Part shown: one piece after another, positions 11,899 through 22,990 of the stretch
Numbering within the stretch: the stretch's first letter is position 1
Layout: each line of letters opens with the position of its first letter
DNA from: Ochotona curzoniae
Lineage: Eukaryota; Chordata; Mammalia; Lagomorpha; Ochotonidae
Assembly: GCF_017591425.1 (NCBI RefSeq)
Contig: NW_024466599.1
Location: 25,272,001 to 25,336,000, forward strand
DNA length: 64,000 nucleotides
Reading direction: 5' to 3'
Position numbers and translations under genes: made by a program
Notes under the pieces: model-generated
Told to the model about the DNA's origin: nothing
Seen by the model: only the letters and a program-made list of their open reading frames with translations
Database searches by the model: none

Positions 11899-12232
11899 TT
11901 TTTTTTTTAAAGATTTATTTTTATTATTTTTTTTATTGGAAAGGCAGATATACAGAGAGGAGAGACAGAGAGGAAGATCTTCCGTCCGATGATTCACTCC
12001 CCAAGTGAGCGCAACGGGCCGATACTATGCCGATCCGAAGCCAGGAGCCTCTTCCGGGTCTCCCACGCGGGTGCAGGTTCCCAAAGCTTTGGGCTGTCCT
12101 CAACTGCTTTCCCAGGCCACAGGCAGGGAGCTGGAAGGGAAGCGGGGCTGCCGGGATTAGAACCGGCGCCCATATGGGATCCCGGGCGTGCAAGGTGAGG
12201 ACCTTTAACCACTTGCGCCACCGCGCCGGGCC
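11899..12232 (-). mobile_element. Young CSINE, antisense, perfect 18 bp target duplication
   Basis: Complete copy: T-rich tail, 'ggaagatcttccgtccgatg', 'ggcgcccatatgggatcccg' and the head 'caccgcgccgggcc'. Flanked by identical 18 bp direct repeats 'ccatgttccccaatcttt' at 11,881-11,898 and 12,233-12,250. The perfect duplication and retained CpGs point to recent insertion. Reading frames of 69-137 codons over it are SINE-derived. Confidence 0.97.
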
Positions 12233-12250
12233 CCATGTTCCCCAATCTTT

Positions 12251-12897
12251 AGGGCTAGGTTCTAATGCCTGGATGGATATTAAAACAATGCAGACATGAT
12301 TGGAAATCACCTCAGATTTTTTGTGAGGAAATGAGTCTTTTATCATAGCAGTGCCTTTGGCAAAGTAAGCTCCTTGAAAATGCCATCTTTGGAGTAGTTT
12401 TTTTTTTTTTTTACTAAATTTAATTATTATGCCTAGTTTGTGGATCCTGCTGTTTTATATTTGGTTTTTCTCTCTGTTGTTTTTTCTGGGTGTGAGAGGT
12501 GTTACTTCTTTAGTATTCCTACTATAGAACAAGTTCTCCTCAGCCCCATCCATCTCCTGTGTATATAAGAAATCATTAGTGTAGCACTTCAAGGGCTTTC
12601 AAGTGAGGTTAGTCTTCCCCATGGATTAACCATTTGGCTGTCTAGGTAGGGTGGCTATATACTTTATCTTCCAAATTGGAATACTTTTTTTAGAGTGTCA
12701 TTATCGATTACACCTTGACAGCAGGCATAAACTAGCACTGCCTTGGTCAAACTAGGGCACATGATAACACTATTGGGAATTCAAACGAGAGCTGTGGGTT
12801 TCTATGTCTCAAATACTGTAAAATCCCCCCACAGGATACTCAATTCTTTTGGGGGACACACAAAACACACATATTTACATGCCACTAGCTGGTGACA
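12251..12897. other. Unassigned sequence with poly(T)
   Basis: No gene or confident repeat recognised. It contains a T run at about 12,397-12,412. Confidence 0.5.
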
Positions 12898-13110
12898 GTG
12901 TAGCCTAATAGTTGAAGCCATGCCCTGTGCCTCAGCTGTGAATGATGGCTTGCTTACCATGTCCATCAGCTACAGAAATAAGTTTACTGGACTCAAATTC
13001 CAGCACTTTTCTTTGAGATGTCTAACTCTGGGGGGAAAAAAAAACCTCCATTTTCTGTGCCTCAGTTTCTTCATCTATAAATTGTTCATAATATTTGAAA
13101 ATGACCTCTA
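12898..13110 (+). mobile_element. MIR SINE
   Basis: Sense MIR: 'gtgtagcctaatagttgaag' (head), 'ctcaaattccagcactttt' and 'ctgtgcctcagtttcttcat', then 'ctataaattgttcataat'. Ancient copy retaining most of its length. Confidence 0.85.
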
Positions 13111-14055
13111 GGTTTCTGCAGAATAAAGGAACCAATTACAACCTAAGCAAAAAATCAGAACAATTGGCACAACATAAGAACTGAAGGACATATTAACTAT
13201 CTGGTAAATAACTTCTTTCCTTCATAGTGTATGTCACCAGAAGCATGGTCCTTCCATCCCCCTGGCCACCCCACTGTTGGCACTGTTCTGTCTAAGCATT
13301 CCATGCTAATGAGCTCGGGCTATTGCATAGGCAATTTCTCCCCTATCATTTTTATACACTGATTTCTTCTTCTTTCCAATAGTGTCATAGAGTTGCCTCC
13401 AGCAAAATACATTGAGTACCTTTTCACTACTCAGAGTCACTTTCATACAATAAAGTGTTAAGGAACAGGCCAAAATGAATCTGCAACTTCACTTTTAGTG
13501 ACATGTAACTGTTTCCAAATCTTCTTGGGAGTCTCATGGCAGGCACTGGTTTCTATTACAGCCTGAAGGTTACAACCCAATGCATCTACAATCATCATTA
13601 GTGTCTTCTGATAGAATATGCATGACTCCTGTGACAATTTAATAAATCTTGCATGAAAACTGGCCTGGAGCCACATTTTTTCAAAAATAGTATGAGAAAA
13701 AAGGTGTTTTTCAGGTCTCTTAAGGAACATGACCTTCATTCTTTCTGTATATTGTGTCTGGGTAATCTATCTCATCCCAACTGAAGCCAGATAAAATATT
13801 TCAATCTCTTAGCAATATGAAGCTGAAACTACCATGTGAATCATTACTAGAGAAATGAAAAAAAACAACCTATATGATACTCTTAACTATTTTATTTATT
13901 TGACCAGGTGATTAAAATTGGACTAATTTTAATATCTTATTCTTAAATTCTCGGGACTGGAAAGGAAGATAGAGCCAGATATATCTCAACAGCCATAGAT
14001 CACATGTTGCTCAAGTCTCATGACTACCATTACCATCAACTCAATTATATTCAAG

Positions 14056-14412
14056 GACCAGAGTTGTGCTGTGGTAGGTAAAACCATTGCCTGAAATAAT
14101 GGCATCCCTAATGGATACCAGTTCAAATCCCAGCTTTTCCACTTTCATTCCAGAGCCATTAACCATTCCAGGACCATTAACCATCCCAGGAAACTAATCA
14201 TTCCAGAACCATTAACCATCCCAGGAAATTTGTCCAAGTCCCAGAGGTCTTGCCTTCTAACTCTGCCTTCGGTCTGACTTTGCCCTGGCCTTCGTAGCTT
14301 CTTAGGAAGTGATCTAGCAGGTAGTAGATTGTTCAGCCTTTCTTGCTGTCTCTCTCACTCATTCACTCACTCATTCAGGCTTTCAAATAAGTAAAAGAAA
14401 TCTTTAAAAACA
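14056..14412 (+). mobile_element. Old CSINE carrying an internal tandem expansion
   Basis: The head 'ggaccagagttgtgctgtgg', 'gataccagttcaaatcccag', and a tail 'gctgtctctctcactcattc' with 'tttcaaataagtaaaagaaa' mark an old CSINE. The middle is disrupted by repeated 'accattaaccatcccagga' words. Confidence 0.8.
14152..14232 (+). repeat. Short minisatellite inside the CSINE
   Basis: About three imperfect units containing 'ccattaaccat[t/c]ccagga', with one unit carrying a diverged 'ctaatcattccag' half. The array replaces the normal CSINE sequence around the 'ccagctccctgct' region. Confidence 0.75.
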
Positions 14413-14651
14413 TCAACAATCAACAGTTATTGAATATTTGATTTTTGATGTTTCATAAGTATAACTCTAGAAACACATTAATACTATTAGATAAGTTCTA
14501 TCAGTAGTATTATAGGATAAGACAGAGTGTGAGACAATAGGAATATGTTAAATTTACATGACAAGGCCTTTCAGTGAATAACAACACAAAACTGGTTAGG
14601 CTAGACCCATCACTCACATTAGCTTAAAATTATATCTTGTATATTTATGAA

Positions 14652-14840
14652 TTTTTAATTTTATCAGGAAGAGAAAGAGAGATTGAGAGAAATTTTATAC
14701 ACATTGTTCATACACTGTTTTATTCTTAAAATTCCCATAATGGTAAGGACTAGGCTAAGCCAAAGCAACAAGACAGAATTTTATCCAGATGTCCCATGTG
14801 AGTGGAAGGGACCCAGGTGCTTGAGCCATCATCTTCCTCC
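14652..14840 (-). mobile_element. Old CSINE fragment, antisense
   Basis: 'ggaagagaaagagagattga', 'gactaggctaagccaaagca', 'atgtcccatgtgagtggaag' and 'ggtgcttgagccatcatctt' correspond to the antisense 3' two-thirds of an older CSINE. Head missing. Confidence 0.7.
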
Positions 14841-15434
14841 TCTAAGACTCAACATTAGTTAAAAAAAAAATCACCTCAACCAGATTCAGGGATTCTCTCT
14901 AATACAGGATGTGGAAGTCCCATGCAAGGTCTAAACCCTTACACCAAATGCTTGCCCTTTCCTTGAGAAGTAAAATGTAAAATAGATTAACTGCTCCTGA
15001 GAAAAAGTATGCAAAGTATATACTTCCTGATAATGAGTCAACAGAAACAAAATCAGTCTGTGAGAGTATTGTGCATGTAGTATACATACTTGACACTATC
15101 GTACAGTATGCTGCTGTGAGCTACATGAGGCAAGCATCTTGGGATTTATAAATAACCATCTTTATGAAAGTTACTTTATCCTTCAGTTCAATACAGAATA
15201 TGCCAAAGCTGGAAGGAAAGCAATTCTTCTTCATGCAAGCAGATCTCCAAGTTTCATTTTCGGATTACTGTGTCAGAGCCCCCAGGAGGGGCATGTTCTT
15301 GGTAAGATCACTGCCACTTTAGTGTTTTAAATCTGGTTGAGTCTGTATTGTAATCATGCCATGATTCTGGAAAAAGCAGGTGGTATGTTCTGGAAACTTC
15401 AAAGACTAAGTCATAAAAATCATCAAAGTAATTA

Positions 15435-15565
15435 ACATTCAAAGAACTTAATAGGTCCCAAGTGTATCATATATTTTAACGTAATTAATCCTCACAAGAA
15501 TCTGATGAAAATGACATTTTTATAGCAGTGTATCTATCTTAACCATTGATTTGACAAAGATAAAA
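15435..15565 (-). mobile_element. MIR SINE fragment, antisense
   Basis: 'gtaattaatcctcacaagaa' and 'tctgatgaaaatgacatttt' match the antisense MIR core ('taatcctcacaacaaccctatgaggta'). Confidence 0.65.
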
Positions 15566-15835
15566 CAAAGTTTGAAAAACAAGATACATAAGCATTTTTT
15601 TTTAAATTTTAGCTTCCATATAGACAGCATGCAGTATCTGTCGTTGTCAAGCTTATGAAATAATGGGATCTTTAGTCCCATGTTAGAATTAAGCAAACAG
15701 AGGTCATCACTGTAATGATAGAGCTGCGTGTGTTAGAAGAAAAATGGCTCCAATAAATTCAATGTCCTTGGTACAAAAGATAGGGCAGAACTAGCTTGGC
15801 ACCAGAAATAGGAAACTAGGCTGGGCTAGGTGCCA

Positions 15836-16022
15836 CTTACTGAACACTTACTACTTCTTGGCATATCACTAAGCACAAAATGAATAGTATCATTTCACTC
15901 TTGGTTAAATTCTTTCTTGGTAGGGCTTGTCATTTCACACAAAGGTTATTTTCTTGTCACACAATGAAAAGTGGCACAATCGATATTTGGACCCAAGTGG
16001 ATTTAGCTCTAAATGTTTTTTA
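15836..16022 (-). mobile_element. MIR SINE, antisense
   Basis: Collinear antisense MIR landmarks: 'cttactgaacacttactact', 'catatcactaagcac', then 'cacaatgaaaagtggcacaa' and 'tttggacccaagtggattta'. Confidence 0.7.
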
Positions 16023-16413
16023 ACCTCCATGACATACAGCAAACTCTTGTTTAGATAAAATTTCCTTCTGCCATTTGAATCCTACACATTTTGCTTTTTC
16101 TCCTGGAAACTGTTATTAATCCCTATACACTTAGTTTTGCATTTAGTTTTTAATCAGTGATTAAACTTATTGGTACCTACTTAATATCTCTCAAATAAGT
16201 TAAAACTGTGAGTACTTTTTCTTCTCTTTGCCCTTGCTTTTGTAATATCATCTAGAATGTTGATTCTTAGCTGTTAAAATAATGCAAAAGTTTTTTTTTA
16301 ACATAATTGCTTCTTCGAACATTAAGTAAGATCAACTTTCCTGTAAACTAATTTTTTCTTCCAACATCCACCTTTCCTTCTCTTTTGATTACAATTAACT
16401 GAATTTTTATACA

Positions 16414-17005
16414 ACTCTGCCTCCCAAAATTCATATGTTGAAATGCAGTCCTAAGACTTTTAGTGTTAGGAAATAGGGCTTTTCAGAGGTGATTACATCA
16501 TGACGGGTGCCCTTATTAATAGGATTATGGCTTCTATTTTTAAAAACAGGTGCTGCGGAACAACAGGCAAAGCCTGATGGAAGTGCTGATTTGCATCCAC
16601 TTCCAAACCAACTTCCTGCTACGCACCTTGGGGCAAAGGATATTGGCTCAAATGCCTGAGTTTCTACAATCCAGGTGGGAGACTCAGATGGAATTCCTGG
16701 CTCCTGGTCTTTCTTTGGTGCAGTCCTAGATGTTGTGATCATTTTTCCAGGGAACCAGCAGCTAGAATATCTAGCCAACTTTATCTCTCCCTCTCTCTGT
16801 TACTCTACCTTTCAAGTGAATGAGTAAAATAGTTTTAAAAATGAAACCCCAGGGAACTGGCTAATCCTTTCACCTTGGCAGTAAATACACAGAAGATAGC
16901 AACCAGCAAGCTGGAAGAGGGCCTCACCAGAATCTGACAGTGCTGGCATATTGATCTCAGATTTCAGTCTCCAGAACACTGAGAGACAGGTCTCTGTCGT
17001 TAATG
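16414..17005 (+). mobile_element. Old MaLR-like LTR interrupted by a CSINE
   Basis: The left part (16,414-16,546) has 'aaaattcatatgttgaaatg' and 'ttttcagaggtgattacatc'. The right part (16,849-17,005) has 'agggcctcaccagaatctga' and 'cagtctccagaacactgaga', ending near 'ctctgtcgttaatg'. Together they read as one old mammalian LTR in sense with a CSINE inserted between. Family name uncertain. Confidence 0.6.
16547..16848 (+). mobile_element. CSINE nested in the old LTR
   Basis: 'caggtgctgcggaacaacag', 'gtgggagactcagatggaat' and 'ctctccctctctctgttact' place it as an older CSINE. It splits the LTR at 16,414-17,005, so it inserted later than the LTR. Confidence 0.8.
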
Positions 17006-17244
17006 GGCCAACAACGGCACTTTGATATAATAATCCAATCTAAGACACTGACCTTTGTTTTTTGCCAGAGCACATCTCCCATGATTATTTCAAAGAGGAT
17101 TTTAGAGTGGGACAATTTCGAACTAAGTCTGTCATTTCTTTGCTATACTGGTAGAAAATATATATATATCATTCTGAGATCAAATTTTCTTTACTTCAGA
17201 ATTTGGGTGATGTTTTCCTTTGTTGCCTCTGAAAAAGTGTGTTA

Positions 17245-17512
17245 CAGGGACAGCATTGTGACGTTGTGGGTAATGTCACCACCTGCAAGGCTGACACCCA
17301 ATAGGGACACGAGTCTCAGCTCTCTAAAAGGCTGAGAAAAGCAGCAGCAATGGCCTAAGACCCTTGATATCCATGTGAGAGACTTGGAAGAAGCTTCCTG
17401 CTCCTGACTTCACCCTGGCTCATACCTAGCCAATGAAGCCATTTAGGAAGTGAACCAAAGGATGGAGGGTCTCTCTCTCCCTCTCTCTCCCTGTGTGTTT
17501 TTAAAGAGTTTG
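17245..17512 (+). mobile_element. Old CSINE
   Basis: 'gggacagcattgtgacgttg', 'gagagacttggaagaagctt', 'aggaagtgaaccaaaggatg' and a CT-rich tail. The part between head and middle is shortened. Confidence 0.8.
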
Positions 17513-18290
17513 TTGTAAATCTGGCATTTTTTCATGTATTTTCTTTCTCTGAAGAAAGAAAATTTTCTGTGTCTGTGCCCTTGTGTTTTGCTAGAGTCTG
17601 TCTGGGTAACGATTTTGTTTTTCGTATATGTGCTTTTCAATGTGCCACTATCTTTTTGATCCTGAGTTCTACATGAGAGCATTTCATAAAATTCATACAA
17701 AATGCTCATTACCCTTTATTTTCATGTTTCCCTGAACTTTCTGAAATGTCTGTGCATCTTTCTTCAACTCTGGGAAGTTCTTGTCCATATGTCCTCCTCT
17801 TTATTCTAGTCCTCATTTTCTGAGGATCCCACTTTATCTATGTTCCTAGGCTTCATGATTCCTGACATTTTTCATGGTTTCCAGCTCTTCCTGAGTTTTC
17901 CCTTCCTGAGGTTTTCCAGGAATTTTGTGATCCAAATTCCCAGCTCACTAATGGCTACTGTCCCATTCTACAATTCCAAATATCCCTCTAATTCTCTGGG
18001 TTTTTAAAGTACAAAAGTTATATTTTCATACCCCAAATTTCAAATTGGTTCCTTTTTCTGCTGTATTGTGTGAAAAATATTTCTCATTACTCTGAGAATA
18101 TTTATTACAACTATTTCACATCCACATTGTCTCATTAGCTCTGCTTCCTATGAAAGCTGTATAATCTCTGTCTTCCTTCTTGTTTAGAATGTATGTCACT
18201 CAAATGAGCTCACCTTTTATTCCACTGGAGCTGTGCGTTTTGTCCTAGATCAGTTTCCTCCAGAGAATATAAGTGTTAAGGAGTGATTTT
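17513..18290. other. Unassigned T-rich sequence
   Basis: Long T- and CT-rich sequence with no gene. 17,740-18,200 has the base composition of an old antisense LINE fragment, but I cannot assign it. Confidence 0.4.
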
Positions 18291-18291
18291 G

Positions 18292-18326
18292 GTGCTCTCT
18301 TCAGCATCACATATACTTAAAAATAA
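18292..18326 (+). pseudogene. U6 snRNA 5' fragment
   Basis: 'gtgctctcttcagcatcaca' then 'tatacttaaaa' matches the first ~33 bases of U6 snRNA (GTGCTCGCTTCGGCAGCACATATACTAAAA) with a few changes and one extra T. The rest of U6 is absent, as in many truncated U6 retrocopies. Confidence 0.6.
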
Positions 18327-19275
18327 GTGGTTTTGTCTGGATTCACATGTTTCAGGCTCCTATGCAAGATCCCAGTTAGCATCAGTGAAGTGGTCACTGA
18401 AGTTATAGCTCCCTCAGGTACAAGTATGGGGAAAGAAGAGAGGAGCTACATGAGAGCCAGAACATCCTCCTGCCCCCTTGCTATTGGCCCACCACCCCAG
18501 AAAGACATTGTTCCCCACACCTGATAAGCTCCTGTGCATGTGGGCTCTATTAAAGAGGTGACAGTGGCTCTGATTCCTCCACAGTGAACTTCTTCTAGAG
18601 TCACCCCAAACCAGGAAGCTGTGGGATGGGAAGGACATCATTTACAAGAGAGTTTTCAAGTGTCTCCCATTCTTCCTTTTCGCAGTTCCCTGCCTATGTT
18701 TTCCCACCAAAAGCAAAATCCATCGCACATTTCACTTCAAGCAAGTTTCAATTTCACTTGTTTTCTGAGTCCTTCCAGTGTCTATTCTATCTCCTAGGTT
18801 CAGGTTCATACGTAAATGGCCCATAGAGGTGCACAAGATTGAAGGTTAGAATAATCCACTCTAAGCTGAGTGCTCCATTGATTCCCTCCTGAAACTGAAC
18901 AAAAGCTTATCGGCATGTTTGGGGGTGTGGGGCAGAAATGATGTGGCCAATCCTACCTAGGGCATCTTCATGTTTGACTTCAGTAGCCTGTGTTCAGTTA
19001 CAAACTTGTCAGAAACTAACCAAGGCCAGGTTTCTAGGAAACTTATCTCAAGCTATTTCTCATGGTCAAGCACTGGAAACTGCTTCAGTTGCACCCAAGT
19101 TGTAGTAGATTTTCTCAGGAAGAGAAAAGAAATGGTTCAGAAGAACAGCTCTTGGCTGCTATGGTAACATAAAGAAATAATATGCATAAGCCACCTGCCT
19201 CGAATACATTGAGAAGCTGGAGTGCCCTGAAATTATACTCAGTCGCGTATAGTAAACACCCACCACTACTATCTT
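18327..19275. other. Unassigned sequence
   Basis: Several short frames (65-75 codons) on both strands overlap here, but none has recognisable protein content or splice context. No repeat recognised. Confidence 0.45.
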
Positions 19276-19280
19276 CCTCG

Positions 19281-19317
19281 TTTCCTTTCTTTCTTTCTTT
19301 CTTTCTTTTTTTTTTTC
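19281..19317. repeat. (CTTT)n microsatellite
   Basis: Runs of TTTC followed by a T run. It underlies the lysine-rich and phenylalanine-rich stretches of the overlapping frames at 19,115-19,487. Confidence 0.95.
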
Positions 19318-19425
19318 TAGAGTCGGGGGAAATTGAAGCAGGGGAAGATATGAGTTGGGAAATCAAAAACTTTGGAAGATTAATCATAATTTTAACCAAA
19401 AACAGTATACAGTTACATGCAAAAT

Positions 19426-19460
19426 CATACATACATGTATATGTATATGTATATGTATAT
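19426..19460. repeat. (TATATG)n microsatellite
   Basis: CATA units lead into four TATATG hexamers. Confidence 0.9.
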
Positions 19461-20239
19461 CAGACATACAGGAACACATTCTTCTAGAACTCGGATCTAT
19501 AACCTTCACAAAATAGTAAATACAGACAAAAAAGCATAAAAGATAATACTTCACGACTTCTGTAAAAAGAATTCAGTCCTTCCGACACACACAAACACTA
19601 GCAGATAAATCATTTCCCAATTCTTCCATCCTGGACACATAGTTACTCAAAATCACTAATAATTGTTGAAAAAGATTTGAGATTAAGATATGCTTTTATA
19701 TTGTTTACTTTGTTATGAATTTTAAAAGGATCAGCACAAAAACAAATCCTACTAAAATGACTACAATTTTTGCTAATCTTTTTGCCAACTGTCTAGTTGC
19801 AGAAACCAAAATCATATATTTTTAAGTGCTCTTAATAGTGTCATGTTAATGATGAAAGTAATTCATTCTAAAAGTTCTAATTTGTCCTTGTTACATGCTG
19901 CTAGCATTGTTTGCTATGAAGTCCTTCTTTAAAGCAAGGAGAGGCGGTTCATTCTCAGTGAATCCACTGCTCTTCCTCCCCTGCCCAGCCTTTGTGATTC
20001 CAGCTCAGCAGCAAAAAGTCACAGCCATTGTAATCAATTCATCCCTTTCAAACATAAGGAGTAATACAATTCATGGCACCTATTTTTTGAGTTCACAAAG
20101 GTACTTATTGGAGTTAAAGGTTAGAAATGTGCACTGTTTGCCAATCTGATGCTTTTCCAACCATTAGAGTGAGAGTTTATTAAAGACTCACAGAAGAAAG
20201 AATCGAAGAAATAAATTCACACAAGTAACTACAATAGCT
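19461..20239. other. Unassigned sequence
   Basis: No gene or repeat recognised. An 84-codon frame at 19,895-20,149 has no recognisable features. Confidence 0.45.
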
Positions 20240-20466
20240 TACATTTATAGTGTTCCATCGTTTTGAAATTCTAAATACTTTATAGATATTTTGAAACAAT
20301 ACAGGTCTGAAGAATCATCATCATTCTATTTGCACATGAGGAAGAATTAAGAAATATTGAGGTACAATTACTGGACTACTATCAAATAACTTATCCATGA
20401 AGGAGCCAGGATTATGCCCGACAGTTTGGTTCTAGAATCAGTGCTTTTGACCACTGCATTTTATTT
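20240..20466 (-). mobile_element. MIR SINE, antisense, nearly full
   Basis: Antisense MIR landmarks in order: 'tttatagtgttccatcg', 'tttgcacatgaggaagaatt', 'aataacttatccatgaagga', 'gccaggattatgcccgacag' and 'gtgcttttgaccactgcatt'. Confidence 0.88.
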
Positions 20467-21860
20467 TATTCTGGAGTCAGAGCTTGTTAAAACTACACCA
20501 GATTTTCCACATGTCTCATGTCTTCGTTGGGGGAAAAACTGCAGAATAGTATGGCTTCAACAACAAATATTTATCCTTCATTATTACTAAAGGTAGAAAG
20601 TAGAAGATGGTCAAGATCCTGACAGATCCAGGGTCCCAGCTTGTAAACAATAGCATTTTGTAGCCTGAAAAGGCAGAGAAAGGGCAAAAAAAAAAAAAAA
20701 GATTCTATTCTCTTACTAGGTCATGAATCTCACTCATGAGGTTTCCAAACCTTCACCCTAACTACTTCCTGGAGGTTCCACTTCCTAATATCATCATATT
20801 GAAATTTAAGATTGTAATTGAAGAATTTATTTGGAGAAGAGAAAAGCAAATGTTAAGTCCACTATTTCCAGTTAATACAATTACAAATGATAGAAAGCAA
20901 CTTAGACAACATGACTGGTTCATACAAGTGTATTAAGGCTAAACATAGTCTCCTATGAGATTTCTGAAGCATTAAAAATGTCCACAAGAGCCTGGGAAAA
21001 CCTGCAAGGATTTCAGAAAATGGCAAGTGTGGGGAGCACATTGACTCCTTCCCACATAAGCAATGTCTCTGTCTCTGTACCCCCAAACTTACAACCAGTA
21101 TCCAACTTATAGCTGCACTGAATAAGTGTTCACTAAATTGAAACAGATTAAATGTAACATTGCACTATTCACATGTTTAAAGCTGACTTTCTGCACATGT
21201 GAAGTGAATGCTATGAACCATTGCTCTATATGAACTTCCAAGGAAGTTTGTAGGAAACTTTTATGTTCCAACTCTGCCCCAGAGATGTTTTTCTGAGGTA
21301 GATTGCACCCCCACTAAGCCTTTGCTTAATTCTCCAGTGATTCAAATGTGAATGTAAAGTCGAAAACCATTGACCAATGGACCTCAAAAAGATTTTCTTG
21401 TCTAGAAAATGAGTATCAATTTCCACTAAAATTTCCATTAAAATTTGTTCCATCTTGCACCGAAGGGGAGACACAGAATTTCTTCCTGTACAACCTAGAT
21501 AAATAGCTTATTTAGCATGTTTGATTTGCTTCAAAACCTTAAGGACCTATGTTATGATTGGCGCAACCACTATGGCCCAGTAGAAATTCCAGAACCTAAT
21601 TTCCCAAGTCCCTTACCACCCACTACAGCCAAATCTTAGCGGAGAGGAAGTCTGCTGCTGGAACTGAGCAACTTACACTGCAGCTCTTCACTTTCTCCCT
21701 CCTTGAGCGCCGCAGTTGCTTCTAGCAGTATTGCAACTGGCCTCTGTGAAGACTCTTACACATGGAAAAAAAAAACGTAGAAAAGAGAGTTCCATATTGA
21801 GTAAGGGGAAAAGAGCTTATTTCTCCTCTCATCTGACTAGATACACAAATTGGGAAACAT
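20467..21860. other. Unassigned sequence
   Basis: No gene recognised. An A run occurs at about 20,686-20,700. Short frames (66-82 codons) are unsupported. Confidence 0.45.
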
Positions 21861-21873
21861 CTCTGGAATACTT

Positions 21874-22194
21874 TTTTCCTTAATTTTTTTTTTGAAAGGA
21901 ATATATACAGAGAGGAGGAGAGACAGAGAGGAAGATCTTTGTCCAATGCTTCAATCCCCAAGTGACCACAATGGCTGGAGCTGAGCCAATCCGAAGCCAG
22001 GAGCCAGGAGCTTCCTCTGGGTCTCCCACGCTGGTGCAGGGTCCCAAGGCTTTGGGCAGTCCTCAATTGCCTTCCCCCGCCACAAGCAGGGAGCTGGATG
22101 GAAAGTGGAGCTGCTGGGATCAGAACCGGCGTCCATATGGGATCCTGGCGTGTTCAGGGAAAGGACTTTGGCCACAATGCTATCATACCAGGCC
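21874..22194 (-). mobile_element. CSINE, antisense, with target duplication
   Basis: T-rich tail, 'gaggaagatctttgtccaat', 'ggcgtccatatgggatcctg' and the head 'cataccaggcc'. Flanked by direct repeats 'ctctggaatactt' at 21,861-21,873 and 22,195-22,207. Confidence 0.95.
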
Positions 22195-22207
22195 CTCTGG
22201 AATACTT

Positions 22208-22824
22208 CTAAAAGTTCCTTTATGTAAATAATCCTGTCAAGAAAGCCATATGGGAATGGATCAAAGGTGTAGTTCTTACTCTTGGCGGCTTTCATCCGGT
22301 CCTGAGATTAGCTTCATTAGCATGTTCTGAGAACTAATGGACACTTTTCCTTCTCTCTAAACCCAATGCAGAACTGGCAACACTTTTCTCTAAGGAATTG
22401 GAAATTTTAATTCAAAGATTGTGGAAGCACTTTTTTGTAGAAGTAATTTATTTAGAGGGTGAAGCATTCTGCCTTAGGTTAAGCAGTATCCTTTTCATCC
22501 AATATGAAGGCAAGCACAGGTAAAGCTAAGAACACACGCATTTGCATCCTCCATATCACTGAGCCCATCTGATGACTTGGACTCAGGCAAGCTAGTCAGT
22601 CTCATGTCTTAAAGCCCACAAGGGATTTTTCTTAAACTGCTTCTGAGAACAAACAAGTCTCTGGTGTGATATTTGTATTTATCACATTTTGCACTTTACA
22701 ACGAGATAAACAGTTACCACAATGAAGGGCAGAAACAAAGTACTTTAAACCCACCAAATGTGCATATTATAAATTTATGAATGTATATTTATCAATGTAA
22801 CTGTATGTATATTTTGGGTTGGGG
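22208..22824. other. Unassigned sequence
   Basis: No gene or confident repeat recognised. Confidence 0.45.
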
Positions 22825-22990
22825 AGGCAGTGTAGCTTCTATATTGGAACCAGAGAAAACAGCACAAGCCTGGGTTCTGCCACAAGTAAGTTACATGGTA
22901 GGCTGTTTCACCTTCACCAATTTTGGTTTCTTTTTACATACAAATGATAACATGATAACAATTTAATGACCTGCTGTTAGCATTTATTAA
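22825..22990 (+). mobile_element. MIR SINE
   Basis: Sense MIR: 'ggaggcagtgtagcttctat', 'acaagcctgggttctgccac' and 'ttggtttctttttacataca' followed by 'aaatgataacatgataac'. Confidence 0.75.

Noticed and set aside
11933..12346. 137-codon minus-strand frame
   Set aside because: Almost wholly inside the young CSINE at 11,899-12,232.
15139..15330. Possible exon (63-codon frame preceding a 'ggtaagatc' donor-like site)
   Set aside because: No acceptor tract or recognisable protein; GT-rich donor-like words are common by chance.
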